Source: Sorangium cellulosum So0157-2 (lineage in GTDB: Bacteria > Myxococcota_A > Polyangia > Polyangiales > Polyangiaceae). From it: 64,000 nucleotides of DNA. The stretch is taken from NCBI RefSeq assembly GCF_000418325.1, contig NC_021658.1, forward strand, positions 11,050,001 to 11,114,000. Reading direction: 5' to 3'. Shown here one piece after another: positions 27,470 through 35,655 of the stretch. A model generated the notes under the pieces. It was not told where the DNA came from and made no database searches. It worked only from the letters and a program-made list of their open reading frames with translations. The first letter of the stretch is position 1, and every line of letters begins with the position of its first letter. Position numbers and translations under genes: made by a program.

Positions 27470-27925
27470 TCAGCGCGACAGGTCGAGCTCGAAGAGCGGA
27501 AGCAGCCGGCCAGGGATGCTGGCCGAGCGCCGCTCGCCGACGCGCCGCGCGCCGCAGGCCTCGTAGAACCGCGCTGCATTTGGGTCGCTCTGGATCACGA
27601 GGACGCGATACCCGCGCCGCCGCGCTTCTTCGCGCGCGTGCGACAGGAGTGCGCGGCCGAGGCCGCGTCCGATCTCCGCCGGCTCGACGAAGAGGTGGCT
27701 CAGCTCCACGTCGGTGGAGCTGAGCGCCTCGAGCGTGTAGAACCCGAGCGGCTCGTCTCCGGGCGAGAGGACGAAGGTCGGATGCTGCGCGACGTACGCC
27801 GGCGAGATCGAGAGCTCCGCGCGGCACGCCTCGAGGAACTCGGGCGAGTAGCCCCAGTGCGCCTTGGAGCGGAGGGCGAGCGCCCCGAGGAGCTCGGCGT
27901 CCTCGGGGCGGGCGGCTCGGATCAT
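27470..27925 (-). CDS. GNAT-family N-acetyltransferase
   Basis: A 151-residue GCN5-related acetyltransferase that transfers an acetyl group from acetyl-CoA to a small amine or protein. ATG 27925 is chosen since it begins the family's first strand (MIRAARPEDAELLGAL). The acetyl-CoA loop is at about 94-100 (IGRGLGRAL, the Q/R-x-x-G-x-G/A motif), followed by LLSHAREEARRRGYRVLVIQ and the C-terminal AARFYEACGARRVGERRSAS. It lies eight bases after the GH43 gene and shares its direction, so both are probably one transcript. Target unknown. Confidence 0.88.
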   Translation of the reverse strand: MIRAARPEDAELLGALALRSKAHWGYSPEFLEACRAELSISPAYVAQHPTFVLSPGDEPLGFYTLEALSSTDVELSHLFVEPAEIGRGLGRALLSHAREEARRRGYRVLVIQSDPNAARFYEACGARRVGERRSASIPGRLLPLFELDLSR

Positions 27926-27933
27926 GGGGTAGC

Positions 27934-29358
27934 TCACCTTGTGGTCGACCCATCCACCGACACGACGCCGCCCTCGAAGCGGATCGGCGCCGCGAGCAGC
28001 GCGCGGAAGGCCTTGTATCCCGCCACCCCCGGGCGGAAGGCGTGCAGGAAGATGTGGTGGCGCCCGTCGGAGCCGACGGCCACGGACGGGTGCCCTGGCC
28101 CCCACCATTCCGCGCTGGAGCTCAACAGCATCTCCGGCGACTTGCGGTATGGCCCCGCGGGCGCTTCCGCCACGGCGGCGCCGATGCCGTAGTGCGCGGT
28201 CGAGAAATCGTTGCCGGCGTAGAGCAGGTGATACCGTCCGCCCTGCTGGGTGATCCAGACGCCCTCGATGAGGTGCGCCTCCCACGGCTGATCGTTCTCG
28301 AGGATGACGGCGGGCTCCCCCTCCAGCGAGCGGCCGTCCGCCGACAGCCGCCGTGCATAAATGCGCGTCCTGAGCGCACGCGAGATCGCGGCGATCTCCT
28401 CCGCCCGCGCGCCGCACGCGCGCCCCCTGAGCCCCTCGAGCCGCCGGGCGAACCCGGCGAAATCCGCGGTCGCCGCCTCGATCAGCGGCTGCAGCACGAA
28501 GAACTGCTCCATGGGCTCGCGGGTCTCCGCCCATGGCCACAGCGTCAGCGCCAGGACGGCGGTGCGCTGGTCCTCCGGGGCTGCGAAGAGCTCGCTCACC
28601 CAGGCCGGCTCGCGGTGAAGCAGGGCGGCCAGCTTGCGCGGCCACACGCCGTTGTCGTCCTTCTTCCAGACGAGCCACGGCGCGCCGCGGGCGTCCACGA
28701 GAATATGGCCGTCGATCACGTCCCCTGTGACGATGGGCGCCTCATCCGCGCTGAACGGGCCATCCGGGCTCCGGGACCTGGCGAGGCCGATGGCGAGCGA
28801 ACGGTCCCGCATGCGGGCCGTGAAGCAGAGCCAGGTTTCTTCCCCGACCCGGTGCATCTCCGGGGCCCAGAAGTCGGCCCGACCCGGGCCGGTCAGCGCC
28901 CAGGCGGGCGCGTGGCCCTCCGGGAAGACGAAGCCGGTCAGCCGCCAGGCGAAAAGGTCGCTGGAGGCCAGGATGGGAAAGGCGTTTGGCGCGTCGTTCG
29001 AGGTCACCAGCAAGCGCCACTCCCCCTCGCCCACCCGCGCCACGCACGGGTCGCCATAGCCATAGAGGATCTCCAGCGCGACCGCCTCGGTCAGCAGGGG
29101 TCGCAACGGCGGCCCGCCGTTCCGCGGCGGCGGCGGGGTGCGGGCCAGCGGCACGCGCGTGCCGAAGTCCCGCGCCAGCGTCTCGAAGAGGTCGAGGTAG
29201 TCCGGCTGCTCGGCCTGGGCGACCTCATAGCGCCGCGCGCCCTGCCCGGGCTCGGCCACCTGGAAGCCGCGAGCCCCCCGGACCTCGACCGCGATCCCGA
29301 AGGCGAACGGCGCGCCGGCCGGCGTCTGCAGGCGAATGTGCATGAGTTCGGCGTCCAT
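27934..29358 (-). CDS. Glycoside hydrolase family 43-like enzyme
   Basis: A 474-residue five-bladed beta-propeller hydrolase of GH43 type (arabinofuranosidase/xylosidase family). The three acidic catalytic positions appear to be D103 (YGDPCVARVG, base), D216 (DVIDGHILVD, pKa modulator) and E365 (HLIEGVWIT, acid). ADFWAPEM near residue 164 is also typical. A helical segment of about 100 residues (240-340) separates the second and third acids and is longer than in most GH43 members. No signal peptide is visible, so it may act in the cytoplasm on imported oligosaccharides. It precedes the GNAT gene. Direct repeats lie about 180 bases upstream. Confidence 0.8.
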   Translation of the reverse strand: MDAELMHIRLQTPAGAPFAFGIAVEVRGARGFQVAEPGQGARRYEVAQAEQPDYLDLFETLARDFGTRVPLARTPPPPRNGGPPLRPLLTEAVALEILYGYGDPCVARVGEGEWRLLVTSNDAPNAFPILASSDLFAWRLTGFVFPEGHAPAWALTGPGRADFWAPEMHRVGEETWLCFTARMRDRSLAIGLARSRSPDGPFSADEAPIVTGDVIDGHILVDARGAPWLVWKKDDNGVWPRKLAALLHREPAWVSELFAAPEDQRTAVLALTLWPWAETREPMEQFFVLQPLIEAATADFAGFARRLEGLRGRACGARAEEIAAISRALRTRIYARRLSADGRSLEGEPAVILENDQPWEAHLIEGVWITQQGGRYHLLYAGNDFSTAHYGIGAAVAEAPAGPYRKSPEMLLSSSAEWWGPGHPSVAVGSDGRHHIFLHAFRPGVAGYKAFRALLAAPIRFEGGVVSVDGSTTR

Positions 29359-29540
29359 GCAAAGGGCTCCTCCGGGGCGTCAACGCTCGGGAACAGGATC
29401 GCGCGCCCGCGATGGATCGACAAGGCCGGCCCTCGCCCCGGCATCGCCGGCACGCCTGCCACGCGCGGCGCGGGAACGGGAAGCGCCCGGCGAGCGCCTG
29501 CAGCTCCAGGGACCTCGCCCCCCGTCCCCGCCGGCGCCAT

Positions 29541-29583
29541 GGCATCCGTTATATTTTCCGCTTTCGCCTCGGCATCCGTTATA
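29541..29583. promoter_or_regulatory. 30-bp spaced direct repeat, candidate operator
   Basis: GGCATCCGTTATA occurs at 29541-29553 and 29571-29583, three helical turns apart, in an A/T-richer stretch. It lies between the leftward GH43 gene and the rightward monooxygenase pseudogene. Identical phasing suggests a dimeric repressor or activator site. On the reverse strand each copy begins TATAAC, which could also act as a -10 element. Confidence 0.45.
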
Positions 29584-29646
29584 GTAGACATCGCACATGG
29601 CAACGGGAGGCTTGGAGTGGCCGCGCTCGCGGCGTGGAGGCCGGAG

Positions 29647-30145
29647 ATGGCCGCACGCACGCTGAGGCTCGGCGCGTTCATGCGCCCTGTCAGCATTCAT
29701 ACGGGCGCCTGGCGCTATCCGGGCGCCTTACCCGGACGCGAACTTCAATTTTTCTCACCTCAAGCGCTTCGCGCAGCGCCTGGAGCAGGGTCGTTTCGAC
29801 GCGTTCTTCATGGCCGATCACCTGGCCGTGCTGAACATGCCGCTCAACGCGCTGATGCGCAGTCACACGGTCACGTCCTTCGAGCCGTTCACGCTGCTCT
29901 CTGCGCTGGCCGGCGCCACCGAGCGCATCGGCCTGGTGGCGACCGCGTCGACCACGTTCGATCAGCCCTATCCGAAGCACCTGCGCGACAACCTGCAGTT
30001 CGCGAGGAAGGGCCCCTTGCCGGCGGACGTGCTCGCCGAGGCGAAGCGGCGCCTGAGCGAGGCGGGCTCGGTGCCCGAGCCGGTGCCCGCGGCGGACGCG
30101 CGCTCGCGCGGCGCGGCGCAGGCGTCCGCGGGAGGCGCGCTCTGA
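29647..30145 (+). pseudogene. Broken NtaA/SnaA/DszA-type flavin monooxygenase
   Basis: The N-terminus RTLRLGAFMRPVSIHTGAWR is typical of FMN-dependent monooxygenases of the NtaA/SnaA/DszA class. At about 29720-29730 the frame shifts by one base, after which YPDANFNFSHLKRFAQRLEQ and GRFDAFFMADHLAVLNMPLN continue the same family. After ATERIGLVATASTTFDQPYP the sequence passes into LPADVLAEAKRRLSEAGSVP, unlike the family, and stops. About 300 residues, including most of the barrel, are missing. It therefore has both a frameshift and a large deletion. Confidence 0.8.
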
Positions 30146-30645
30146 GGAGCGGCTCTGTCCGTCGCGCGCCGATGGACCGGAGGGAGGAAGGCGACAGTCG
30201 GCCCGGGGGCTAGCGGCAGGAGTTGATGCGTTCGCCTGCGAGCGAACGATTGCAGTGCTGTCCCGCGTCGGGGACGACCCGACGTAGGTTGACAGGCACG
30301 GCGCTTGTCGATGGGCTCCGGCGGTGAGCCAGCCTCGCGAGACCCCGCCAGGTGCACGCGACCTGCGCCCACGTCGGGTCGTGTGCCAGGACCTGACCCC
30401 CTCGCTCGACGCTTCGTCGCGACGGCCAGCGGGTGGCGGGTCGTGGCTCCACGCCCGGGGTGCTCCCGACCTGGGTGGGGCCGCCTTCACCCGAGAGCCG
30501 GGCGCCTCTGTCCGGGGAGCTCCCCGTGCCGCGGTGTTGTCCAGCGGGCCTCGTCCTGGCATGCTGAGCGTGGTTGTGGGGTTGGCGCTCCGGGAACATG
30601 GCTGCGCTGGCCGCCAGGCGGCCAATCCCCCCATCAGGATGGACC
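30146..30645. other. Intergenic region with hairpins
   Basis: This 500-base gap holds a perfect 7-bp hairpin (CGTTCGC/GCGAACG, 30229-30248). It also holds a distant inverted repeat ACGACCCGACGT (about 30273-30284) paired with ACGTCGGGTCGT (about 30371-30382). No supported gene is evident. The paired 12-mers about 100 bases apart could be ends of a small mobile remnant or an operator pair. Confidence 0.45.
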
Positions 30646-30876
30646 ATGCCGAGCAAACCGAGCAAACCGAAGGAACAACCAGAATCCTCGCTCCCGAAGG
30701 GCATCGGGAAGCCGGCGACGCGAGCGCTCGCTCTGATGGGCGTCTCTCGCCTGGACCAGGTCACCCGATTCTCGGAGGCCCAGCTCCTTTCGCTTCATGG
30801 CATGGGGCCGAAGGCGATCGGAGTGCTCAAAGCCGCCCTGGAGGCCCAGGGAAAGTCTCTCGCCAAGGGCGAATAA
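30646..30876 (+). CDS. Helix-hairpin-helix mini-protein
   Basis: A 76-residue protein: a Lys/Pro/Ser-rich tail (MPSKPSKPKEQPESS), then IGKPATRALALMGVSRLDQV and LLSLHGMGPKAIGVLKAALE. The latter is the helix-hairpin-helix fold also seen in the RNA polymerase alpha C-terminal domain and in small bacterial DNA-binding proteins. The HGMGPKAI hairpin would contact the DNA backbone non-specifically. It stands alone. The ribosome-binding site is weak (CAGGATGG). Likely a small nucleic-acid-binding protein; the target is unknown. Confidence 0.8.
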   Translation: MPSKPSKPKEQPESSLPKGIGKPATRALALMGVSRLDQVTRFSEAQLLSLHGMGPKAIGVLKAALEAQGKSLAKGE

Positions 30877-30963
30877 CCCCCGCCGTCCAGGCGCGGCATG
30901 ACGCGGGGGCCCTGCTCCGGGGAGGCGGGCGACCTCGACCTGGGTCGGGTCGCCGGGAGCAGC

Positions 30964-31548
30964 TCAGTCGTCGCCGCGGACGCGGTGGAGCACGTACATC
31001 CCCGCCAGCTTTCCGAGGTCCTTCGCCGCTGCCCGCGCGCGCCCTCCGCTCGATGGGTTGAACAAGCTCGCGGGCGCCGCAGTCTCGAGCAGGACCTCGT
31101 CGAGCACCGTCCCGGCCGGATCGGTGATCTGCACCGTCGCCTTGATGACGGTGGGCCTGTTGAAGACGCCCGTGAAGATGCCGGGCTCATAGGATGTGAC
31201 GTTCGCGCGGATGAAGAACGGCGCGTCGGCGGCGCTCACCGCCTTGACGACGACGGCGTCCTCCGACGCGGTCTCCGCCATGAGGGCTTCGGTGAACTGC
31301 TCGTTGATCCCCGATTTGTCCTCCTGCCAGCTCTGCCGTTGCTCGGCGTCCTTGTCGGCCATCCAGTCGGCCTCGGTGATGTCGCCGACCATGGTGCCGT
31401 GGAACGCCATCGGGACGACCGCGAAGCGCCCCTTGCCGTAGAACGGGTTCGGCACGGCTTGACGGGTGGTCTTCCAGGGGTGCCCGCAAGCGACGAGCAG
31501 GGGGGCGAGGCAGAGCATCAGGATCAAGAGCGCATGTCGACGGTGCAC
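30964..31548 (-). CDS. Putative lipoprotein, unknown function
   Basis: Predicted 194-residue lipoprotein. GTG 31548 is selected because AAGGAGAT lies seven bases upstream and the product begins with a signal peptide ending in APLLVAC. The mature protein starts GHPWKTTRQAVPNPFYGKGR and continues with alternating strands (FAVVPMAFHGTMVGDI, VVVKAVSAADAPFFIRANVT, VIKATVQITDPAGTVLDEVL). The pattern resembles small periplasmic beta-sandwich lipoproteins that recycle or bind outer-membrane components, but no family is recognised. It is transcribed in the same direction as the Cys-rich lipoprotein upstream, about 200 bases away. Confidence 0.7.
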   Translation of the reverse strand: MHRRHALLILMLCLAPLLVACGHPWKTTRQAVPNPFYGKGRFAVVPMAFHGTMVGDITEADWMADKDAEQRQSWQEDKSGINEQFTEALMAETASEDAVVVKAVSAADAPFFIRANVTSYEPGIFTGVFNRPTVIKATVQITDPAGTVLDEVLLETAAPASLFNPSSGGRARAAAKDLGKLAGMYVLHRVRGDD

Positions 31549-31563
31549 GGAGTGATCTCCTTC

Positions 31564-31617
31564 TCGGGCGGTGGCGGCGCGCGGGCGCACTCGGGCGGTG
31601 GCGGCGCGCGGGCGCAC
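31564..31617. repeat. Exact 27-bp tandem duplication
   Basis: TCGGGCGGTGGCGGCGCGCG plus seven bases occurs twice head to tail (31564-31590 and 31591-31617), immediately upstream of the lipoprotein start at 31548. It is a recent duplication in the probable 5' leader and could change spacing to the promoter. Confidence 0.8.
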
Positions 31618-31754
31618 GATGCCGGGATCCTAGCGGCAGGCGCCGCCGGCGGAGCAAGAAAGAGAGGGGCGTCTGCGACGGTGGGCGCGGGCGCCGGCCC
31701 GGGTCGGGGCGCGGGGGTCTCGGCGCGGGGCGGGAACGCGGGCCCGGGGACGGC

Positions 31755-32516
31755 TCACGCCGGGACGCAGACGCCGCTGGCGGAGCAGACGCAGCACTCC
31801 CCGCATCCGCCGCTGTTCACGCAGTCGACGCAGCGGCCCGCGCCGTCGCACTGATCCTGCTGCGCGTTGCACAGGGTGCCTGCCGGCGCGGGTCCCTCTG
31901 CGCAGAGGCCGTTATCGCAGGTGTATCGGTAGCATTCCGTCGAGGCGCCGCACTCGGCGTCCTGCGCGCACTGGACCGGCACGCACTGGCCAGCGTCGTC
32001 GCATCGTCCGCCTGGGCACGGTCCGGGCAGGGGCGAGTGCACGGGTGTCGTCCCGTCGCACGAATCCGACGTGCACGAGTTGCCGTCGTCCGCGGGCTCG
32101 TCGGCGGCGACGACGACCTGGGCGCCGCGACCGTTGCAGACGGTGCGCTGGCAGTCGCCCGTCGCCGGCGCGATCTCGGTGCCTTCCGGCAGCGGCGCCG
32201 TGCCGCACCTGCCGCCGACGCACGCTGGGATCTGGCAGGGTTCGGCGGGGGCAGGGCAATCCGATGGCCCCGCGCAGCTGCCGCCGCCGGGACCGGTGGT
32301 CGCAGCGGCGTCGCTGCTCGCGCCGCCTCCGCCTGCGGCGCCGGTCGCGTCCGAGGCGCCGGTCCCGCCGGCGCCGCCCTGGCCCCTGTCGACGAAGGTG
32401 CGTTGCTCGACGGCGCATCCTGCGAGCGCGGCGACCAGGAGGAGCCCCAGGAGAGCCGGCGGCACGGCGCCGGCGCGGTGAGACGGACCCGATGCACGGG
32501 CAGGAGACGACGCCAT
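31755..32516 (-). CDS. Cys-rich lipoprotein with EGF-like module
   Basis: A 253-residue lipoprotein with signal peptide ending in LLVAALAGC, a Gly/Ala-rich linker (about 40-75) and a Cys-rich domain (more than 20 cysteines) to the end. The Cys domain is closely related to that of the protein at 1131-2717: GDCQRTVCNGRGAQVVVAAD parallels GDCSERVCDGSGAVVELDDD, and PAEPCQIPACVGGRCGTAPL parallels PASECAIARCVDGGCVTEPV. Here it ends after QCDGAGRCVDCVNSGGCGEC, without TIG or lamin-tail domains. The start could also be one of two ATGs 9-12 bases upstream. Extracellular, probably disulfide-stabilised; ligand unknown. Confidence 0.8.
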   Translation of the reverse strand: MASSPARASGPSHRAGAVPPALLGLLLVAALAGCAVEQRTFVDRGQGGAGGTGASDATGAAGGGGASSDAAATTGPGGGSCAGPSDCPAPAEPCQIPACVGGRCGTAPLPEGTEIAPATGDCQRTVCNGRGAQVVVAADEPADDGNSCTSDSCDGTTPVHSPLPGPCPGGRCDDAGQCVPVQCAQDAECGASTECYRYTCDNGLCAEGPAPAGTLCNAQQDQCDGAGRCVDCVNSGGCGECCVCSASGVCVPA

Positions 32517-32627
32517 GTGCCGCATCATAAAAGCAGAGCTGCCCGACGGCGACGGGCGACCCGGCCCGGGTTCGGGCGACCCAACCCGGGTCGGCGGCGG
32601 CACCTCAACCTGGGTCGGACGGAAGCC

Positions 32628-32647
32628 TTGACAACAAAATTTGTCAA
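32628..32647 (+). promoter_or_regulatory. Palindrome before the ArsR gene, candidate autoregulatory operator
   Basis: TTGACAACAAAATTTGTCAA has perfect 7-base arms (TTGACAA/TTGTCAA) around six A/T-rich bases. It ends six bases before the ATG of the ArsR-type regulator. ArsR proteins commonly bind such palindromes over their own promoter, so autoregulation is inferred. The TTGACA half also equals a -35 consensus. Confidence 0.6.
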
Positions 32648-32653
32648 ACTACC

Positions 32654-33250
32654 ATGGGCCACGTGCTGGACGTTGAGGTCATCGAAGACCCTGCCGCTGC
32701 GGTCGTCGCGCTCGACCCGGTCCGGAGCCGATTGCTCTCGGAGCTCGCGCAGCCGGCCTCCGCCGCGAGCCTCGCGGAGCGGGTGGGCCTGGCGCGGCAG
32801 AAGGTCAACTACCACCTGCGCGCGCTCGAAGCCCACCAGCTGGTGCGGGCAGCGGGCGAGCGGAAATGGGGCGGGCTGACGGAGCGCCTGTTCGTGGCGA
32901 CCGCGAGCGCCTATGTCGTATCTCCGAGCGCGCTCGGCCCCGCCGCCGCCGATCCACAGCGGACCATGGATCGCCTGTCCGCGAGCTACCTCATCGCGCT
33001 CGCGGCGCGCGTCGTCCGCGAGGTCGGCAGGCTGTGGCGCCTCGCGTTCAACGCCCAGAAGCGGCTGGCGACGCTCTCGATCGACACGGAGATCCGGTTC
33101 GCGTCGGCCGCGGAGCGCGCCGCCTTCACCGCCGATCTCAGCAAGGCCGTCACGGACCTCGTGGCGCGATATCACGACGCGGCCGCCCCCGGCGGGCGCG
33201 AGCACCGGTTGCTCGTGATGGCTTATCCAAAGCCGAGCGACGAACCCTAG
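32654..33250 (+). CDS. ArsR-type winged-helix regulator
   Basis: A 198-residue transcription factor. The winged helix-turn-helix is at about 22-75: DPVRSRLLSELAQPASAASL, then VGLARQKVNYHLRALEAHQL as the recognition helix region. No arsenic-type Cys pair is visible, so metal sensing is unlikely. The remaining 120 residues are helical and presumably dimerise or bind a ligand. Twelve bases separate it from the downstream SRPBCC gene. This ArsR/AHSA1 pairing is frequent in soil bacteria, where the regulator controls the SRPBCC gene. A palindrome sits just before its ATG. Confidence 0.85.
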   Translation: MGHVLDVEVIEDPAAAVVALDPVRSRLLSELAQPASAASLAERVGLARQKVNYHLRALEAHQLVRAAGERKWGGLTERLFVATASAYVVSPSALGPAAADPQRTMDRLSASYLIALAARVVREVGRLWRLAFNAQKRLATLSIDTEIRFASAAERAAFTADLSKAVTDLVARYHDAAAPGGREHRLLVMAYPKPSDEP

Positions 33251-33262
33251 AAAGGAGCCTTC

Positions 33263-34084
33263 ATGCCGATAAAGAGCGACGCAGAACGACGCTGGGTCGA
33301 GCTCGAGCTCATCGTGCCCGGAACGCCGGAGCAGGTGTGGCGCGCCATCGCGACCGGCCCCGGCATCAGCGCCTGGTTCGCGCCCACCACCGCCGACGAG
33401 CGCGTCGGCGGCGAGATCGAGTTCACCTTCGGCGAAGGCGCCGCGTCGTCGGGGACGATCACGGCGTGGGAGCCCCCGTCGCGCCTCCAGTACGAGGAGC
33501 GCGGCTGGAGCGAGGGCGCCCCGCCCCTCGCGACGGAGTTCGTCGTCTCCGGCCGCTCGGGCGGCAAGTGCCTCGTGCGGCTCGTGCACAGCCTGTTCAC
33601 GTCCAAGGACTCCTGGGACAACGAGATCGAGGGGTTCGAGAGCGGCTGGCCCGGCTTCTTCCGGGTCCTCCGCCTGTATTTGCGTCACTTTGCCGACCAG
33701 CGCGCCGCCGCCGCGCGCGCGATGAGCGCCTACCCTGGCGCGCACGCCGAGGCCTGGAAGCAGCTCGCGACCGCGCTCGGCGTCTCCGGCCCCAACCTGG
33801 GCGAGCGACGGTCGGCGCCGGCAGGGGCCCCGCCGCTCGTCGGCACCGTCGAGCACGTCGAGCAGAGCGACAAGACCTGCGAGGTCCTGCTGCGCCTCGA
33901 GCAGCCGGCGCAGGGCGTCGCGCTCCTCGGGAGCTATCCCTGGGAAGACAAGGCGCGCGTCGCCGTCAGCCTGTTCTTCTACGGCGATCGCGCGGCCGAG
34001 ACCGCCGCCGAGCTCGAGCCGCGATGGCGCGCCTGGCTGGAGGCCCGCTTCCCGGCCAGCGCCGCGCAGAAGGCGGACGCATGA
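33263..34084 (+). CDS. SRPBCC (AHSA1/START-like) domain protein
   Basis: A 273-residue cytosolic protein. Residues 10-150 form an AHSA1-type SRPBCC fold: VELELIVPGTPEQVWRAIAT, GISAWFAPTT, GGEIEFTFGEG and GWPGFFRVLRLYL. This fold encloses a hydrophobic pocket. A second half of about 110 residues (170-273) has a similar strand-rich pattern and may be a degenerate duplicate. AAAGGAG lies before the ATG. It is almost certainly cotranscribed with, and controlled by, the ArsR regulator. Ligand unknown; such pairs often respond to hydrophobic compounds. Confidence 0.85.
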   Translation: MPIKSDAERRWVELELIVPGTPEQVWRAIATGPGISAWFAPTTADERVGGEIEFTFGEGAASSGTITAWEPPSRLQYEERGWSEGAPPLATEFVVSGRSGGKCLVRLVHSLFTSKDSWDNEIEGFESGWPGFFRVLRLYLRHFADQRAAAARAMSAYPGAHAEAWKQLATALGVSGPNLGERRSAPAGAPPLVGTVEHVEQSDKTCEVLLRLEQPAQGVALLGSYPWEDKARVAVSLFFYGDRAAETAAELEPRWRAWLEARFPASAAQKADA

Positions 34085-34120
34085 GCCGCCCGCTCCGAGG
34101 GGGCCGGCCATCGCCCCCGC

Positions 34121-35011
34121 TCAGACCCGCGCGATCGCGGCCTGCAAACCCGATTGGAGGGTCCCGCTGATCCGCAGGGACGACCAGTCGACGTCGAGAG
34201 CGACGAGCGATCGCGCGACCTGCGCCGACATCCCGGTGAGCGAGCAGGTCGCGCCGAGGAGCTTCGCGGCCTGGATCGTCTGGAGCAGGCAGCGGGAGAC
34301 CTCCTCGCTCACGGAGGGCACGCCGGTGATGTCGATGATCAGCTCCCGCGCCGAGGTCTTCACGATGCTCGACAGCACGCTCTCCATGATCTGTTGCGAG
34401 CGCCTGCTGTCGACCGTGCCGACGAGCGGCAGGACGAGGATGCCCTGCCAGACCTGGATCACCGGGGTAGAGAGCGCGAAGAGCGCCTCCTTCTGCTCCT
34501 CGATCAGCCGGATCTTGTCCTGCAGGGCCGCCGTGCGGCTCAGGACCAGCTGCTCGAGCTGTCGCTTGCTCTCCCGCAAAGCTTCCTCGGCGCGCCGCCT
34601 CCGCGCCGCATCGTGGATGTCGACGAGGATCGCCTGGCCCGACGCGAGATCCACCTTGCGGGCGAAGCACTCCACGTGGAGCACGCTGCCGTCCTGGCGC
34701 GTCCGTGGACGGCACTCGAAGCTCTTGTGGGCGTCGCTCAGCAGCTCGGGCCAGAGCTTCCGCAGCGGATCGAGCGGATGGGCCACGCCGGCGCTGCCCG
34801 CGGCGACCTCGAAGAGGCGCAGATCCTCGCGTCCGATCTCGTACATCTCCAGCAGGCGGGCGTTGCAATCATCGACGGAGCCGTCGAGGTTGTAGAGGAT
34901 GACGGCGTCGCGGAGCTGGTCGAAGACGTCGCGCAGCTTCGCCAGCGCTCGACCCGGTTGCTCGTGCTCCAAAGCAACCTCGCTGCGTGCCCTATCGCGG
35001 TACTCGGACAT
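34121..35011 (-). CDS. PAS-STAS regulator of RsbR type
   Basis: A 296-residue cytosolic signalling protein. Residues 25-135 form a PAS sensor (LRDAVILYNLDGSVDDCNAR), followed by a coiled coil (about 137-170, RRRRAEEALRESKRQLEQLV). The C-terminal STAS domain (about 180-296) contains LVLPLVGTVDSRRSQQIMES and LIIDITGVPSVSEEV. RsbR-type proteins assemble into stressosomes and are phosphorylated by RsbT-like kinases on Thr or Ser near the DITG loop. No kinase, phosphatase or anti-sigma gene is adjacent, so partners must be elsewhere. It shares its STAS type with the protein at 47526-49820. Confidence 0.88.
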   Translation of the reverse strand: MSEYRDRARSEVALEHEQPGRALAKLRDVFDQLRDAVILYNLDGSVDDCNARLLEMYEIGREDLRLFEVAAGSAGVAHPLDPLRKLWPELLSDAHKSFECRPRTRQDGSVLHVECFARKVDLASGQAILVDIHDAARRRRAEEALRESKRQLEQLVLSRTAALQDKIRLIEEQKEALFALSTPVIQVWQGILVLPLVGTVDSRRSQQIMESVLSSIVKTSARELIIDITGVPSVSEEVSRCLLQTIQAAKLLGATCSLTGMSAQVARSLVALDVDWSSLRISGTLQSGLQAAIARV

Positions 35012-35061
35012 CCCGGCGCCCCTCGCTCAGCGCTCTTCGCGGCGTCGCGCGGCGGCGCCGC

Positions 35062-35547
35062 TCAGCCGCGCGCCCTCAGCCATTCTACGGCCGCTTTCTC
35101 GGAGAAGAACGAGGCGTTCACGTTGTCGATCTCGTTCGCGAACCGCTCCAGCGCGAACCGATTGGCGTGGTCCTCGGTGCTCTCGTCTCGCTTGACGAAC
35201 ACGGCCAGGTGCCGCAGGCCGGCCGCGAAGAGCCGCGGCATCACGTCGTCTCGCAGGAAATCGTTGACGCCGTCCCAGCTCGCGGCCCACTGGCTCAGGT
35301 CGGCGAGGAGCTTCGTGCACTTGCTCTCGATGAAAGCATCCACGAAGTGGACCCCGAGGATCTCCTTGATCTCCTCATCGAAGACCTCGCCGAACCACCG
35401 GTGGGTGAGGATGCCATCGGCGCAATAGGTGCTCTCGATCGTGTGAATGCGGCTGCCGAGGATGTTGAACGTGTCGATGGCGCCCGCGGTCTTCACGACG
35501 GAGATGCCAGTCCGTGTCTCGGTCGACTGCCTTAGAACGACCCTCAT
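35062..35547 (-). CDS. SpoIIAA-like/STAS-SEC14-type small protein
   Basis: A 161-residue soluble protein. IHTIESTYCADGILTHRWFG, then TKLLADLSQWAASWDGVNDF, and the end FANEIDNVNASFFSEKAAVE resemble small SpoIIAA-like or SEC14/CRAL-TRIO-like proteins: alternating strand and helix with a final helix after SFFSEKAAVEWL. GAGGGGGG lies three bases before the ATG. It follows the PAS-STAS gene by 50 bases in the same orientation, so they may share a signalling role, but a partner-switch function is inference. A CRP-like site is about 110 bases upstream. Confidence 0.7.
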   Translation of the reverse strand: MRVVLRQSTETRTGISVVKTAGAIDTFNILGSRIHTIESTYCADGILTHRWFGEVFDEEIKEILGVHFVDAFIESKCTKLLADLSQWAASWDGVNDFLRDDVMPRLFAAGLRHLAVFVKRDESTEDHANRFALERFANEIDNVNASFFSEKAAVEWLRARG

Positions 35548-35655
35548 GCCCCCCTCAACGCGGCCGCGCTTCGCAGCCCCCGACGATGCTCCCGCAGGGA
35601 CAGAACATCGCGTTCCGCCCACCTTGTCAAGATCGGTCCGGACTGATTCAGCGCG

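Noticed and set aside
30210..30764. Possible transposase or reverse-transcriptase fragment on the reverse strand
   Set aside because: No recognisable catalytic motif; the amino-acid order looks random.
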